Source: Dechloromonas hortensis | GTDB taxonomy: Bacteria > Pseudomonadota > Gammaproteobacteria > Burkholderiales > Rhodocyclaceae | Direction: 5' to 3' | Length of the DNA: 64,000 nucleotides | NCBI RefSeq assembly: GCF_009469765.1 | Contig: NZ_SSSQ01000001.1 | Span: forward strand, 124,001 to 188,000 | Shown here: positions 53,668-62,586 of the stretch, one piece after another | Position numbering within the stretch: position 1 is the stretch's first letter | How the letters are laid out: every line of letters starts with the position of its first letter | The notes under the pieces: model-generated | Told to the model about the DNA's origin: nothing | The model's input: the letters and a program-made list of their open reading frames with translations, nothing else | Database searches by the model: none | Translations under genes and position numbers: made by a program

Positions 53668-54870
53668 CTACCAGTTCGGCTCGCGCTCCGGCGTCGAAGT
53701 GATCTTGTGGATGCTCAAGTCGGCCCCTTCATACTCCTCTTCCTGATCAAGGCGCAGCCCCAGTACCGCCTTCAGCCCGCCATAGACGATTGCCCCGCCA
53801 ACCAGGGCAACCACGATCGCCACTCCGGTCATGATCAACTGTGGCATGAAGGCGATACCGCCAGCACCGCCCAGCGCCTTGCTGCCAAAGATACCGGCTG
53901 CGATGCCGCCCCAGGCTCCACACAAACCATGCAAGGGCCAGACTCCCAGCACGTCATCAATTTTCCAGCGATTCTGGGTCAGCGTGAACATCACCACGAA
54001 CAGTGCGCCCGCCACGCCGCCAACGACCAGCGCCCCCATTGGGTGCATCAGGTCGGAGCCGGCACAGACGGCAACCAGCCCGGCGAGCGGACCATTGTGC
54101 ACAAAACCAGGGTCGTTCTTGCCGAGCAATAAGGCAACCATGGTGCCGCCAACCATCGCCATCAAGGAATTAAGGGCGACAAGGCCAGAAATCTTGTCCA
54201 GCGTTTGGGCGCTCATCACGTTGAAGCCGAACCAGCCGACCGTCAGAATCCAGGCCCCCAGGGCAAGGAAGGGAATCGATGAAGGCGGGTGTGCCGAAAT
54301 CCGCCCGTCCTTGCTGTAACGACCGTAGCGGGGACCGAGCAGGAGCACCGCCGGCAAGGCGATCCAGCCGCCCATTGCATGCACGACCACGGAACCTGCG
54401 AAGTCGTGAAACTCTTCACCAAAGGTCGCTTTCAGCCAGGCCTGGATGCCGAAGGCTTGATTCCAGGCGATTCCTTCGAAAAACGGATAGACAAAGCCAA
54501 CCAGCAGGAAGGTCGCCATCAACTGCGGGTGAAACTTGGCGCGCTCGGCAATACCGCCGGAAATGATGGCGGGAATGGCGGCGGCAAAGGTCAGCAGGAA
54601 GAAGAACTTGGTTAGTTCGAAGCCGTTTTTCGCCATCAGCGTCTCAACGCCGGTGAAGAAATTGACGCCGTAGGCGACGCTGTAGCCAACGAAAAAATAG
54701 GCCAGCGTAGACATGCCGAAATCGGTCAGGATTTTGACCAGGGCGTTGACCTGATTTTTCTTGCGGACCGTTCCCACCTCAAGAAAAGCAAAACCTGCAT
54801 GCATGGCCAACACCATGATGGCGCCGAGCAGGATAAACAGCACATTGCTGCCGGATTGAAACGCTTCCAT
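53668..54870 (-). CDS. amt: Ammonium transporter
   Basis: 400-residue Amt channel with about 11 membrane helices (FILLGAIMVLAMHAGFAFLEVGTVRKKN; GFVYPFFEG; FAGSVVVHAMGGWIALPAVLLLGPR, which includes one of the pore histidines; HGLCGAWGGIAAGIF with the other). ATG at 54870 replaces the TTG of the longer frame at 54906, which overlaps the promoter. It is a single gene with no glnK beside it, unlike the usual glnK-amtB pair. Upstream lie sigma-54 and NtrC-type sites, implying expression under nitrogen limitation. Confidence 0.93.
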   Translation of the reverse strand: MEAFQSGSNVLFILLGAIMVLAMHAGFAFLEVGTVRKKNQVNALVKILTDFGMSTLAYFFVGYSVAYGVNFFTGVETLMAKNGFELTKFFFLLTFAAAIPAIISGGIAERAKFHPQLMATFLLVGFVYPFFEGIAWNQAFGIQAWLKATFGEEFHDFAGSVVVHAMGGWIALPAVLLLGPRYGRYSKDGRISAHPPSSIPFLALGAWILTVGWFGFNVMSAQTLDKISGLVALNSLMAMVGGTMVALLLGKNDPGFVHNGPLAGLVAVCAGSDLMHPMGALVVGGVAGALFVVMFTLTQNRWKIDDVLGVWPLHGLCGAWGGIAAGIFGSKALGGAGGIAFMPQLIMTGVAIVVALVGGAIVYGGLKAVLGLRLDQEEEYEGADLSIHKITSTPEREPNW

Positions 54871-54901
54871 GAAACCCCCAAACGAAAGATCGGGGGACAA
54901 A

Positions 54902-54917
54902 AGCAAGCACCATTCCA
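54902..54917 (-). promoter_or_regulatory. Sigma-54 promoter of amt
   Basis: The minus strand reads TGGAATGGTGCTTGCT: invariant GG (-24) and GC (-12) separated by exactly 10 bases, with TTGCT matching the -12 consensus TTGCW. Transcription would start about 22 bases before the amt ATG. Confidence 0.7.
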
Positions 54918-54972
54918 GTGCATCAAATTTGTTTCAAATCAGTGCGTTATTTTATTTGTGCAATTGGATAAC

Positions 54973-54987
54973 GCACCAGTAAAGTGC
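54973..54987. promoter_or_regulatory. NtrC-type enhancer site upstream of amt
   Basis: GCACCAGTAAAGTGC fits the NtrC dyad GCAC-N7-GTGC exactly and lies about 60 bases upstream of the -24 element, a normal enhancer distance. A second GCAC-N7-GTGC overlaps the promoter itself (about 54907-54921). Confidence 0.6.
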
Positions 54988-55027
54988 GCTTTATGCACTT
55001 TGTGCCTGATCTCGGTGCGTCGTTGCC

Positions 55028-56245
55028 TTATTTGGGTGCAGCCTCGGGCGGCAACAACAGCCACATGCGACCACTCTGTTTCATCCGCCCCGCCTGCTCG
55101 CCGGCTTCTTTGCCAAAACCCCAGAAAAAGTCTGCGCGCACCGCCCCTTTGATCGCCCCGCCGGTATCCTGGGCCAGCATCAGGCGGTTCATCGCCTGCG
55201 CCGAATTCGGCCGCGTCGTCGCCAGGAACACCGGCGCGCCGAGCGGGATGGAACGGGGGTCGACGGCGATGCTGCGCTCGGCGGTCAGCGGCACGCCCAG
55301 CGCGCCAACCGGACCATCCTTGCTGTTGGGCGTCTCGCGGAAGAAGACGTAGCTCGGATTCGTATTCAGCAGATCGTCCAGACGCGACGGATTGGCCCGC
55401 GCCCAGGCCTGGATGCCCTGCATCGACGCCTCCTCCAGCTTCAGCTCACCGCGCTCGACCAGCACCCGGCCGATCGATTGATACGGGTGGCCATTCTGGT
55501 CGGCATAGTTGAGGCGCACCATGCTGCCATCCGGCAACTTGACCCGCCCGGAGCCCTGGACCTGCAGGAAGAACAGTTCGACGGCGTTATCGACGTAAAG
55601 CAGCGTCTTCAGCGGCAACTTCTCGCCACGCGCGCTGATCTCGGCCCGCGACCAATAGGGCACGACCTTGTTGCCCTCCAGGCGGCCACGGACCCGCTTG
55701 TCTTTAAGCTCCGGGAAAACGGCGGAAAGATCGATGGTCAGCAGGTCGTCCGGCACGCCGCGCACCGGCTGCTCGAAACCCTTGCTCAAATGGCGGCTAC
55801 CGCGCAGCAGCGGCTCGTAATAGCCGGTAATCATGCCGCTGGCGTTGCCGTCACCGGCCAGCACGGCGTAAGGCCGCAGATGGGTTTCAAAGAACTGGCG
55901 CGCCGCCTTGCCATTGCCGGCCTCGCTGCCATTGGTCGCCCGTGCCAGATCGCAGACCCGTTTCCAGGCCGGACCATGCGGTTTACTGGCCATCCCTCGA
56001 CAGGACTGCAGGAAGGCTCCCCAGGCCGCGGCATGGTCATCCTCGGCCCAGCCTGGCAATTCGCTCCAGCTGGCGGGCTGCAAAGTACGCGAAAAAGGCA
56101 GTGCCGTCGGTGGCACCGCCGGACTCGGACATGTTGGGCAGGCTGCGCAAGGAGCGCAGGCTGGCGCTGTTTCCGGGCGCTGAAAAGTGCTGCAGGCCGA
56201 CAGAAAAAGGGTGGCAACGAGAAAAGCAGCTTGGAGTTTTCGCAT
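55028..56245 (-). CDS. mltA: Membrane-bound lytic murein transglycosylase A
   Basis: 405-residue outer-membrane lipoprotein that cleaves glycan strands to 1,6-anhydromuropeptides. Signal peptide with lipobox LSAC (Cys18), a short Cys- and Pro-rich linker (CAPCAACPTCP), the MltA barrel (GYYEPLLRGSR; FFLQVQGSGRV) and the 3D domain with catalytic Asp in AQDTGGAIKGAVRADFFWGFG. The frame runs up to 56299, but ATG at 56245 gives the signal peptide. Only 46 bases separate it from the divergent DUF815 gene. Confidence 0.94.
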   Translation of the reverse strand: MRKLQAAFLVATLFLSACSTFQRPETAPACAPCAACPTCPSPAVPPTALPFSRTLQPASWSELPGWAEDDHAAAWGAFLQSCRGMASKPHGPAWKRVCDLARATNGSEAGNGKAARQFFETHLRPYAVLAGDGNASGMITGYYEPLLRGSRHLSKGFEQPVRGVPDDLLTIDLSAVFPELKDKRVRGRLEGNKVVPYWSRAEISARGEKLPLKTLLYVDNAVELFFLQVQGSGRVKLPDGSMVRLNYADQNGHPYQSIGRVLVERGELKLEEASMQGIQAWARANPSRLDDLLNTNPSYVFFRETPNSKDGPVGALGVPLTAERSIAVDPRSIPLGAPVFLATTRPNSAQAMNRLMLAQDTGGAIKGAVRADFFWGFGKEAGEQAGRMKQSGRMWLLLPPEAAPK

Positions 56246-56291
56246 GGGTTTCGCTAGAGTTCGCAGATTCTCCGCGAAGTATAAATCGACC

Positions 56292-57182
56292 ATGCCCAAC
56301 TCCCTTCAGCTAGAACGTCTGCTGGCCCGCGCCGAAGCCGTCCTCGGCCGCTTTGAAGCCACCCTGCCGCTGGCGCCGGCTCAACCTGACTGGCAGGCGG
56401 CAGTTGCCTTTCGCTGGCGCAAGAGCCGCGATCACGGCTGGTTGCAGGCCGTCCGCCATCCGCACCCGATCCGCCTGGCCGATCTCAACAACATCGACGA
56501 CCAGAAGGAACGCATCACGCTCAATACGCAGCAGTTCGTCGCCGGCCGGCCGGCCAACAACGTGCTGCTGACCGGCTCGCGCGGCTCCGGCAAGTCCTCC
56601 CTGGTCAAGGCGGTCTTGAACGAATTTTCCGGCGACGGCCTTCGCCTGATCGAAGTCGACAAGGATGACCTGATCGACCTGCCGGATATCGTCGACCTGC
56701 TGGATGGACGCCCGGAGCGCTTCATCATCTTCTGCGACGACCTTTCCTTCGAGGCCGGCGAAACCGCCTACAAGGCGCTGAAAACGGTACTAGACGGCTC
56801 GATCGCGGCGCCGCCGGACAATGTGCTGATCTACGCCACCTCGAACCGCCGCCACCTGATGCCGGAGTATTTTTCGGAAAATCTCGAAACCACCCGCGTC
56901 GACGACGAAATTCATCCCGGCGAAGCGATCGAGGAAAAGATTTCGCTGTCCGAGCGCTTCGGCCTGTGGATTTCCTTTTACCCGTTCAGCCAGGACGATT
57001 ACCTGAACATCGTCAATCACTGGCTGCGCGAACTCGGCGTCAGCGACAAGACCATTGCCGCCAGCGAGCGCGATGCGCTGAACTGGGCGCTCAGCCGCGG
57101 CTCGCGTTCCGGCCGCGTCGCCTGGCAATTTGCCCGCGACCTGGCCGGGCAACAGAAACCGGCCGGAAAGAAGCACAAGTGA
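56292..57182 (+). CDS. DUF815 family ATPase
   Basis: 296-residue AAA-like P-loop protein. Walker A GSRGSGKSSL (residues 95-104), Walker B FIIFCDDLSFE, and ATSNRRHLMPEYF as sensor-1 region are the DUF815 hallmarks. Start at ATG 56292 (MPNSLQLERLLARAEAVLGRFE). Its TGA overlaps the GTG of the MutT-ThiE gene, so the two are coupled. Function of the family is not established. Confidence 0.88.
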   Translation: MPNSLQLERLLARAEAVLGRFEATLPLAPAQPDWQAAVAFRWRKSRDHGWLQAVRHPHPIRLADLNNIDDQKERITLNTQQFVAGRPANNVLLTGSRGSGKSSLVKAVLNEFSGDGLRLIEVDKDDLIDLPDIVDLLDGRPERFIIFCDDLSFEAGETAYKALKTVLDGSIAAPPDNVLIYATSNRRHLMPEYFSENLETTRVDDEIHPGEAIEEKISLSERFGLWISFYPFSQDDYLNIVNHWLRELGVSDKTIAASERDALNWALSRGSRSGRVAWQFARDLAGQQKPAGKKHK

Positions 57183-58123
57183 GCCAGATCGTCGAAGTCG
57201 CCGCTGCCGTCATGCTGCGCACCGATGGCCGCGAATTCCTGCTGGCCCAGCGTCCCGAAGGCAAGGTTTACGCCGGTTACTGGGAGTTCCCGGGCGGTAA
57301 GCTCGAGGCCGGCGAAAGCGTGCGCCAGGCGCTGATCCGCGAACTGAACGAAGAACTCGGCATCACCGTCACCGATTGCTCGCCTTGGCTGACCCGTCAA
57401 TTCACCTATCCGCATGCCACCGTCCGCCTGCACTTCTGGCGTGTCACTGCCTGGCGCGGCGAGATCGGAATTACCGCGCCGCTCGAACATGCTGCGGTCG
57501 ACTGGCTGGAATGTGGCAAAACCGCCCACGTCGCCCCCATCCTGCCGGCCAACGACCCGATCCTGAAAGCCCTCGCCCTGCCGACGACGATGGCGATCAC
57601 GATGGGCGAGATCGAGGGCGTCGAACGCCAGCTCGAACGGCTGGAAGAAGCACTCGACAACGGCCTGCGCCTGATCCAGGTGCGCGACAAGGGTTGGCCG
57701 CCGGCCGAACGCCTGTGGTTTGCCGAAACGGTGACCCGTATCGCCCGCCAGCGCCAGGCGCTGGTTCTCATCAACGACAGCGAGGAGATCGCCCGTCAGG
57801 TCGGTGCCGATGGCGTGCATCTGTCCGCCGCCCGCCTGGCCAGTTGCCACAGCCGGCCGGACTTCGCCTGGGTCGGCGCCTCCTGCCACTCGGCCGCGGA
57901 AATTGCCCGGGCCGGCGAATTGGGTTTGGACTACGCGCTACTCGGGCCGGTCCTGCCAACCGCCACCCACCCGGAGGCGAGCGGCCTCGGCTGGGACGGC
58001 TTCAGCGCGGCAGCGACCGGCAATACGATCCCGGTCTTCGCGCTCGGCGGCCTGCAGGCAAGTTTACTGGGCGAGGCGCAACAGCATGGCGCGCACGGCA
58101 TCGCCATGATGCGCGGCTGGTAG
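57179..58123 (+). CDS. MutT Nudix hydrolase fused to ThiE/TenI-like domain
   Basis: 314 residues. The N-terminal Nudix domain carries an exact Nudix box at residues 40-62 (G-x5-E-x7-REL-x-EE-x-GI) and matches MutT, which removes 8-oxo-dGTP. The C-terminal half (about residues 135-314) is a TIM-barrel thiamine-phosphate-synthase/TenI-like domain (LRLIQVRDKGWPPAERL; DGVHLSAARL; YALLGPVLPTATHPE; VFALGGL). GTG at 57179 overlaps the DUF815 stop as GTGA. The fusion recurs in beta- and gammaproteobacteria; the role of the ThiE part is unknown. It converges with yacG. Confidence 0.9.
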   Translation: MSQIVEVAAAVMLRTDGREFLLAQRPEGKVYAGYWEFPGGKLEAGESVRQALIRELNEELGITVTDCSPWLTRQFTYPHATVRLHFWRVTAWRGEIGITAPLEHAAVDWLECGKTAHVAPILPANDPILKALALPTTMAITMGEIEGVERQLERLEEALDNGLRLIQVRDKGWPPAERLWFAETVTRIARQRQALVLINDSEEIARQVGADGVHLSAARLASCHSRPDFAWVGASCHSAAEIARAGELGLDYALLGPVLPTATHPEASGLGWDGFSAAATGNTIPVFALGGLQASLLGEAQQHGAHGIAMMRGW

Positions 58124-58140
58124 CCGGCAGAGCCGCCGGA

Positions 58141-58338
58141 TCAGCCGCGGTCGGTCTCGGGAATGATCAGTTCGGGATCGTCGGGATCGACCGCGACCGG
58201 AATCCGGTAGCTGTCGCTGGCCCAGGCACCGAGATCTATCTGCTTGCAACGCTCGGAACAGAACGGACGCCACGGATTTTCCGGAGACCACAAGGAGTCT
58301 CCGCCACATTGCGGGCAACGAACCTTGCGCGCAGTCAT
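58141..58338 (-). CDS. yacG: DNA gyrase inhibitor YacG, zinc-binding
   Basis: 65-residue zinc protein with ligands Cys8, Cys11, Cys27, Cys31 (CPQCGG and CSERCK) and an acidic C-terminal tail, the YacG layout. In E. coli it binds GyrB and blocks DNA binding. ATG at 58338 shares its first base with the last base of the zapD gene; an in-frame ATG at 58341 is the alternative. Follows zapD as in many proteobacteria. Confidence 0.93.
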   Translation of the reverse strand: MTARKVRCPQCGGDSLWSPENPWRPFCSERCKQIDLGAWASDSYRIPVAVDPDDPELIIPETDRG

Positions 58339-59096
58339 CACAGATTGCAGAAGGTCAGCGCGAAGGAAACATCGCGCTCGCAGCCGCGAGCCTTGATTTC
58401 ACCGGCCGGCGGCTTGGTGAAGCGGATGTTGAGGAAATACTTGTTGGCGCTGACTTCGGGAATCGCCGGCTCGTCCTCATGTACTGCGACACGCACCATC
58501 TGGGCCGCCGAGCCGCCGAGATTGAGCTGGAACTGGCCGTTGACCGCCGTATGTTGCTTCGGCCCGCCGCTCGAGCGCAGCAGCCGCAGCACGATGGCCG
58601 CCGCGTCGCGCAGCGGGTAGAGCGGCTTGGTCCAGCCGTCGATCGCTTCGCGCCGGACTTCCGGACTGCGATGCAGCCACCAGTGGTAGGACGGCAAATC
58701 GAATTCGCAAACGCCGCCAGGAATCACGGCGCGGCTCTTGATCCCCATCAGCCAGTCGTTGTCGCGCAGGTACTGGCCAATCTTGCCGGTCATGCTGAGC
58801 AGGGCGGCCGAGGATTGCTCGATCTCGTAGAGCGCGCCGGAGAGCGCCTCTTCGGAAATATCGGGGTTGTTGCGGTAGGCCAGCAGGGTCTGACGCTGGC
58901 GCTCAAGTTCCTGGATCAGATCCATCTTGAGATCGGCACGACCGGCGACTTCGAGGATCTCGAACAGCGTCACCAGCGAGGCGTGATGCTCAAGCTGTCC
59001 CTCACTCTGGGCAAAGTAGGCCGTCTTTTCGAACAAATCCTCGAGACGCAGCAGTGTGCGGATGCGCTCGTTGAAAGGATATTCGTAATTAATCAC
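58338..59096 (-). CDS. zapD: Cell division protein ZapD
   Basis: 252-residue cytosolic protein that cross-links FtsZ protofilaments at the division ring. N terminus [36 protein letters not shown] and [11 protein letters not shown] at the C terminus are family signatures. Start is GTG at 59096. Part of a coaE-zapD-yacG run; zapD starts 61 bases after coaE. Confidence 0.94.
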   Translation of the reverse strand: MINYEYPFNERIRTLLRLEDLFEKTAYFAQSEGQLEHHASLVTLFEILEVAGRADLKMDLIQELERQRQTLLAYRNNPDISEEALSGALYEIEQSSAALLSMTGKIGQYLRDNDWLMGIKSRAVIPGGVCEFDLPSYHWWLHRSPEVRREAIDGWTKPLYPLRDAAAIVLRLLRSSGGPKQHTAVNGQFQLNLGGSAAQMVRVAVHEDEPAIPEVSANKYFLNIRFTKPPAGEIKARGCERDVSFALTFCNL

Positions 59097-59157
59097 GCGA
59101 CCTTGAGTGGGGAGAATGGGAAAATTGTCCTAATTCTGAGCTATTTGCAGGCAAATC

Positions 59158-59781
59158 TCAACAGTTTGCTTTAGCTTTTTCTGCCGATAGGCGTAGATAC
59201 TTCTGATGAAGCTCGGCTACCTGCGGCGAAAGCGCTTCCAGCCCTCCATCATTAAATACGACGTCATCGGCAGCAGCCAGCCGCTGCTGCCGCGTCGCCT
59301 GTGCCGCCATGATCGCTTTGACCTCGTTTTCGGCCATGCCGTTGCGCGCCATGACGCGTTCGATTTGTCGACTTTCCGGGCAGTCGACCGCCAGAACCCG
59401 GTCGCAACGCTGGCGGTAATTGCCCGATTCGACCAGTAGCGGCACGGCCAGCACGACATAAGGCGTCGCCGCCAGGCGGCAGCGCTCGGCAGCCAGCCGG
59501 CGAATCAGCGGATGCAGGATACCTTCGAGCTTGGCCTTGGCCGCCGGCTCGGCAAAGACCAGCCGGCGCATCGCGGCCCGGTCGAGGGCGCCGTGCTCGT
59601 CGGTGATTTCCGGCCCGAAGGCGGCAACCAGTTCCGGCAGCGCCGCACCGCCGGGCGCCGTCAGTTCGTGGGCAATCGCATCGGTGTCGACCAGCGCCGC
59701 GCCGGCGGCGACAAACAGCTCGGCGACCGTGCTCTTGCCGCTACCAATGCCGCCTGTCAGGCCGACCACGAAATCGCTCAC
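59158..59781 (-). CDS. coaE: Dephospho-CoA kinase
   Basis: Last step of coenzyme A synthesis, phosphorylating the ribose 3'-OH. P-loop GLTGGIGSGKST at residues 7-18, DTDAIAHELTAPGG, the lid region HPLIRRL and VPLLVESG are all standard; 207 residues. GTG at 59781 overlaps the SPOR-gene stop as GTGA, which rejects the longer open frame. pilD, often found upstream, is not here. Confidence 0.95.
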   Translation of the reverse strand: MSDFVVGLTGGIGSGKSTVAELFVAAGAALVDTDAIAHELTAPGGAALPELVAAFGPEITDEHGALDRAAMRRLVFAEPAAKAKLEGILHPLIRRLAAERCRLAATPYVVLAVPLLVESGNYRQRCDRVLAVDCPESRQIERVMARNGMAENEVKAIMAAQATRQQRLAAADDVVFNDGGLEALSPQVAELHQKYLRLSAEKAKANC

Positions 59782-60500
59782 TTGCAATCCACCGCCGGCG
59801 CTTTCGGCACGATGGCCAGCGCTGCCTTGCTCAGCGCCGCCTTGTCGGTCGCCGGGCCGCTCGCCTCCAGCGTAATCAGGCTTTCCTTGCCCGGCCGCAC
59901 GTTGAGTTTGGCCGAGCGGACGCCCTTGGCCTTCAACTCGGCCAGCCGCTCCTGACCACCTTTTTCGCTCGAAAAGACGCCGAGCGAAATGGCGAAACGG
60001 CTGGGCCCCGCTTCCTGGATGATGAAGTAGTCGGTAACGCCGAACTGGCGCAATTCCCCGGCTTTCTTCTCGGCCTCGTCCTTGCCCGGCAGCGGCGGAA
60101 TATAGACCCACCAGCCCGCCCCTTCGGCGGCAACGGCCCGCTTGACCTGCTTGAAAGCGGCGAATTTCTCGTCGATCCGGGCCGACAGGCGGTTGGCCTC
60201 GGCCACCGGCAGATGCTCCCAGCGCAGACAGATTTTTTCGACGACAGGCGCTGGGGCGGGTGCCGCGACTGGCTCGGCCTCCGGTACAGGTGCCACCTCG
60301 ACTGGCGCAACAGGCGCCGGCTCGACGGTCTTCTTGTTCGCCGGTGGCGCTTCGCCATGCGAGACAAGACGCATCTTGTCGGGCTCGACCTGCTGCTCCA
60401 GACGCCCGGCATCCGGATTTTCCGGCCGGCCGAAATAGCCGGCGCTGAAGGCGTAGAACAGCAGATTAGCGAGCACGAGCAGGAAGACGAGGACTTTCAC
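59778..60500 (-). CDS. SPOR-domain membrane protein
   Basis: 240 residues. One N-terminal transmembrane helix (residues 1-20), a Pro/Ala/Val/Glu-rich periplasmic linker (residues about 50-90), then a SPOR domain (WWVYIPPLPGKDEAEKKAGELRQFGVTDYFII, FAISLGVFSSEKGGQERLAELKAKGV) that binds denuded septal peptidoglycan. It starts 4 bases after trpB2 and overlaps coaE. With zapD downstream, it suggests a division-related neighbourhood. Confidence 0.85.
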   Translation of the reverse strand: MKVLVFLLVLANLLFYAFSAGYFGRPENPDAGRLEQQVEPDKMRLVSHGEAPPANKKTVEPAPVAPVEVAPVPEAEPVAAPAPAPVVEKICLRWEHLPVAEANRLSARIDEKFAAFKQVKRAVAAEGAGWWVYIPPLPGKDEAEKKAGELRQFGVTDYFIIQEAGPSRFAISLGVFSSEKGGQERLAELKAKGVRSAKLNVRPGKESLITLEASGPATDKAALSKAALAIVPKAPAVDCK

Positions 60501-60504
60501 GGGC

Positions 60505-61869
60505 TTAACCGACCTTGGGCAAGTGTTTCAGCGACTCGGTGATGGCCTCTTCCGGGTAGGAATAATCCTCGAGTTGACCGGAGAAATATTTGTCATAGGA
60601 CGCCATGTCGAAATGGCCGTGGCCGGTCAGGCAGAACAGGATGGTCTTCGCTTCACCGGTCACCTTGCAGCGCAGCGCCTCATCGATCGCGGCACGGATG
60701 GCGTGGCAGGATTCGGGCGCCGGGATAATGCCTTCGGCGCGGGCGAACTGAACGCCGGCCTCGAAGGTGGCGACCTGCGGCACGGCGACGGCTTCCAGCT
60801 TGCCTTCATGCAGCAGTTGCGAGACCAGCGGCGAGTCGCCGTGGTAGCGCAGGCCGCCGGCGTGGATGCCGGGTGGCATGAAGTCGTGACCGAGCGTGTA
60901 CATCTTCATGATCGGCGTGTAGCCGGAGACATCGCCGTAGTCGTAGGCGTAGTGGCCCTTGGTCAGCGTCGGGCAGGAGGTCGGCTCGACGGCGACGCAG
61001 CGCAGATTGGTCGCCCGCTTGTCACCGGCCGCCTTGTCGGCGAGGAAGGGGAAGGCGATGCCGCCAAAGCTGGAACCGCCGCCGCAGGGTCCGAAGATCA
61101 CATCGGGATAGAGGCCGATCTTGTCGAACTGCTTCTTGGCTTCAAGGCCGATCACCGTCTGGTGCAACAGCACGTGATTGAGCACCGAGCCCAGCGTGTA
61201 GCAGGTACCGGGATCGGCGGCAGCCTCCTCGACCGCTTCCGAGATGGCCAGGCCGAGCGAGCCCTGATTGTGCGGATCGGCGGCCAGCGCAGCGCGCCCG
61301 GCGTTGGTCAGATCGGTCGGGCTGGCGAAGACTTCGGCCCCCCAAGTCTGCATCATCGAACGCCGAAACGGCTTCTGCTGGTAGCTGACCTTGACCATGA
61401 AGACGCGCACCGGCAGGTCGAACATCTGGCCGGCATAGGCGATCGACGAGCCCCATTGGCCGGCGCCGGTTTCGGTGGTCAGCCGCTTGGTGCCGGCCAG
61501 CTTGTTGAAGTAGGCCTGCGGCACGGCCGAGTTCGGCTTGTGCGAACCGGCCGGCGAGCCCCCTTCATATTTGAAGAAAATCTTGGCCGGCGTGCCGAGT
61601 GCCCGTTCCAGCCCCAGGGCCCGACACAACGGGGCCGGCCGCCACTGGGCGTAGATCTGGCGGACTTCTTCCGGGATGGCGATCCAGCGTTCGGCCGACA
61701 TTTCCTGTTCGAGGATCGGCCCAGGGAAGATGGCGCCCATCGCTTCCGGCGGTACCGGGTTGCCGTCCGGGCCGAGCGGCGGTGCCGGCGGATTGGGCAT
61801 GTCGGCGACGACGTTGTACCAGTGGGTGGGAATTTCTTCTTGTTCGAGGTTGATGCGCAGCGGTGTCAT
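60505..61869 (-). CDS. TrpB2-type tryptophan synthase beta subunit
   Basis: 454-residue PLP enzyme of the TrpB2 branch, which is longer at the N terminus than TrpB1 (about 400). The PLP lysine is Lys111 in GSHKPNSAVPQAYF; TTETGAGQWGSSIAYAG and GPCGGGSSFGGIAFPFL follow. No trpA is adjacent. TrpB2 acts on free indole, perhaps as a salvage enzyme, since it does not pair well with TrpA. First gene of the trpB2-SPOR-coaE-zapD-yacG run. Confidence 0.92.
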   Translation of the reverse strand: MTPLRINLEQEEIPTHWYNVVADMPNPPAPPLGPDGNPVPPEAMGAIFPGPILEQEMSAERWIAIPEEVRQIYAQWRPAPLCRALGLERALGTPAKIFFKYEGGSPAGSHKPNSAVPQAYFNKLAGTKRLTTETGAGQWGSSIAYAGQMFDLPVRVFMVKVSYQQKPFRRSMMQTWGAEVFASPTDLTNAGRAALAADPHNQGSLGLAISEAVEEAAADPGTCYTLGSVLNHVLLHQTVIGLEAKKQFDKIGLYPDVIFGPCGGGSSFGGIAFPFLADKAAGDKRATNLRCVAVEPTSCPTLTKGHYAYDYGDVSGYTPIMKMYTLGHDFMPPGIHAGGLRYHGDSPLVSQLLHEGKLEAVAVPQVATFEAGVQFARAEGIIPAPESCHAIRAAIDEALRCKVTGEAKTILFCLTGHGHFDMASYDKYFSGQLEDYSYPEEAITESLKHLPKVG

Positions 61870-62019
61870 TTTTCTCTCCCGGCAAGCTGTTCGGCAAAGG
61901 CGGTAAATTACTCCAAAAGCCCCGCCCCACCAAGGGCGCCGCCGGCATTTTGGCCGTTTTTAGCGGGTCGACCGCAAGCAATTGGCACGACGAGCGGGTA
62001 AAGTACGACCTGCCTGAAT

Positions 62020-62586
62020 TTGCCGCCGGAAATCGACGCCTTGCCTGCCCAAACCCTGATCTGCCACCCGGCCACCCCGGCGCCTGCCGTGTCTGCCATC
62101 GCCGTCAGCGCGCACTTTGCCGACGATGGTGCGCTCGTGCTGTGCTATCGCCTTGCCGCAGCGCCCGCCGCCCTCCGCCTGCCAGCACCGCAAGCGCCGG
62201 GTCCAGCCGACAACCTGTGGCAGTACACCTGCTGCGAAGCCTTCATTGCTGCGGTAAACGACCCGGCCTACCAGGAATTCAATTTCTCGCCGTCCGGCCA
62301 GTGGGCTGCCTATCGCTTCAGCGACTACCGCCAGCGCGATGCCGCCTTCCAGCCCGCCATCGCCCCGTGCATCGAACTCGACGGCGGCGCCGATTACCTG
62401 GAACTCAGGGCTCGCCTCGATGCCGCCCTACTTCCGAACGGCCGGAGCCTACAGCTCGGCCTGACCGCCGTCATCGAAGCCGCCGATGGCAGCAAAAGCT
62501 ACTGGGCGCTGCGCCACGCTGCCGCTCAACCCGACTTTCATCTCCGTCAGAGCTTTGCCCTGACCTTGCCGCGAAACACGCCATGA
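62020..62586 (+). CDS. DOMON-like domain protein
   Basis: About 188 residues, no signal peptide. A beta-sandwich pattern with LWQYTCCEAFIAA, YQEFNFSPSGQWAAYRFSDYRQR and a C-terminal YWALRHAAAQPDFH fits the cytosolic DOMON-like family found next to DUF1343 genes. The start is uncertain: TTG at 62020 gives the full frame, while TTG at 62041 has GGAA at a better distance. The stop overlaps the next gene as ATGA. Function unknown. Confidence 0.75.
   Translation: MPPEIDALPAQTLICHPATPAPAVSAIAVSAHFADDGALVLCYRLAAAPAALRLPAPQAPGPADNLWQYTCCEAFIAAVNDPAYQEFNFSPSGQWAAYRFSDYRQRDAAFQPAIAPCIELDGGADYLELRARLDAALLPNGRSLQLGLTAVIEAADGSKSYWALRHAAAQPDFHLRQSFALTLPRNTP

Noticed and set aside
53506..54132. 208-codon plus-strand ORF
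   Set aside because: Antisense to amt and running through the tandem repeat and terminator.
54970..55010. Sigma-54 promoter in TGGTGC...TTGCA upstream of amt
   Set aside because: GG and GC are 14 bases apart rather than 10, so the nearer element at 54902-54917 was chosen instead.
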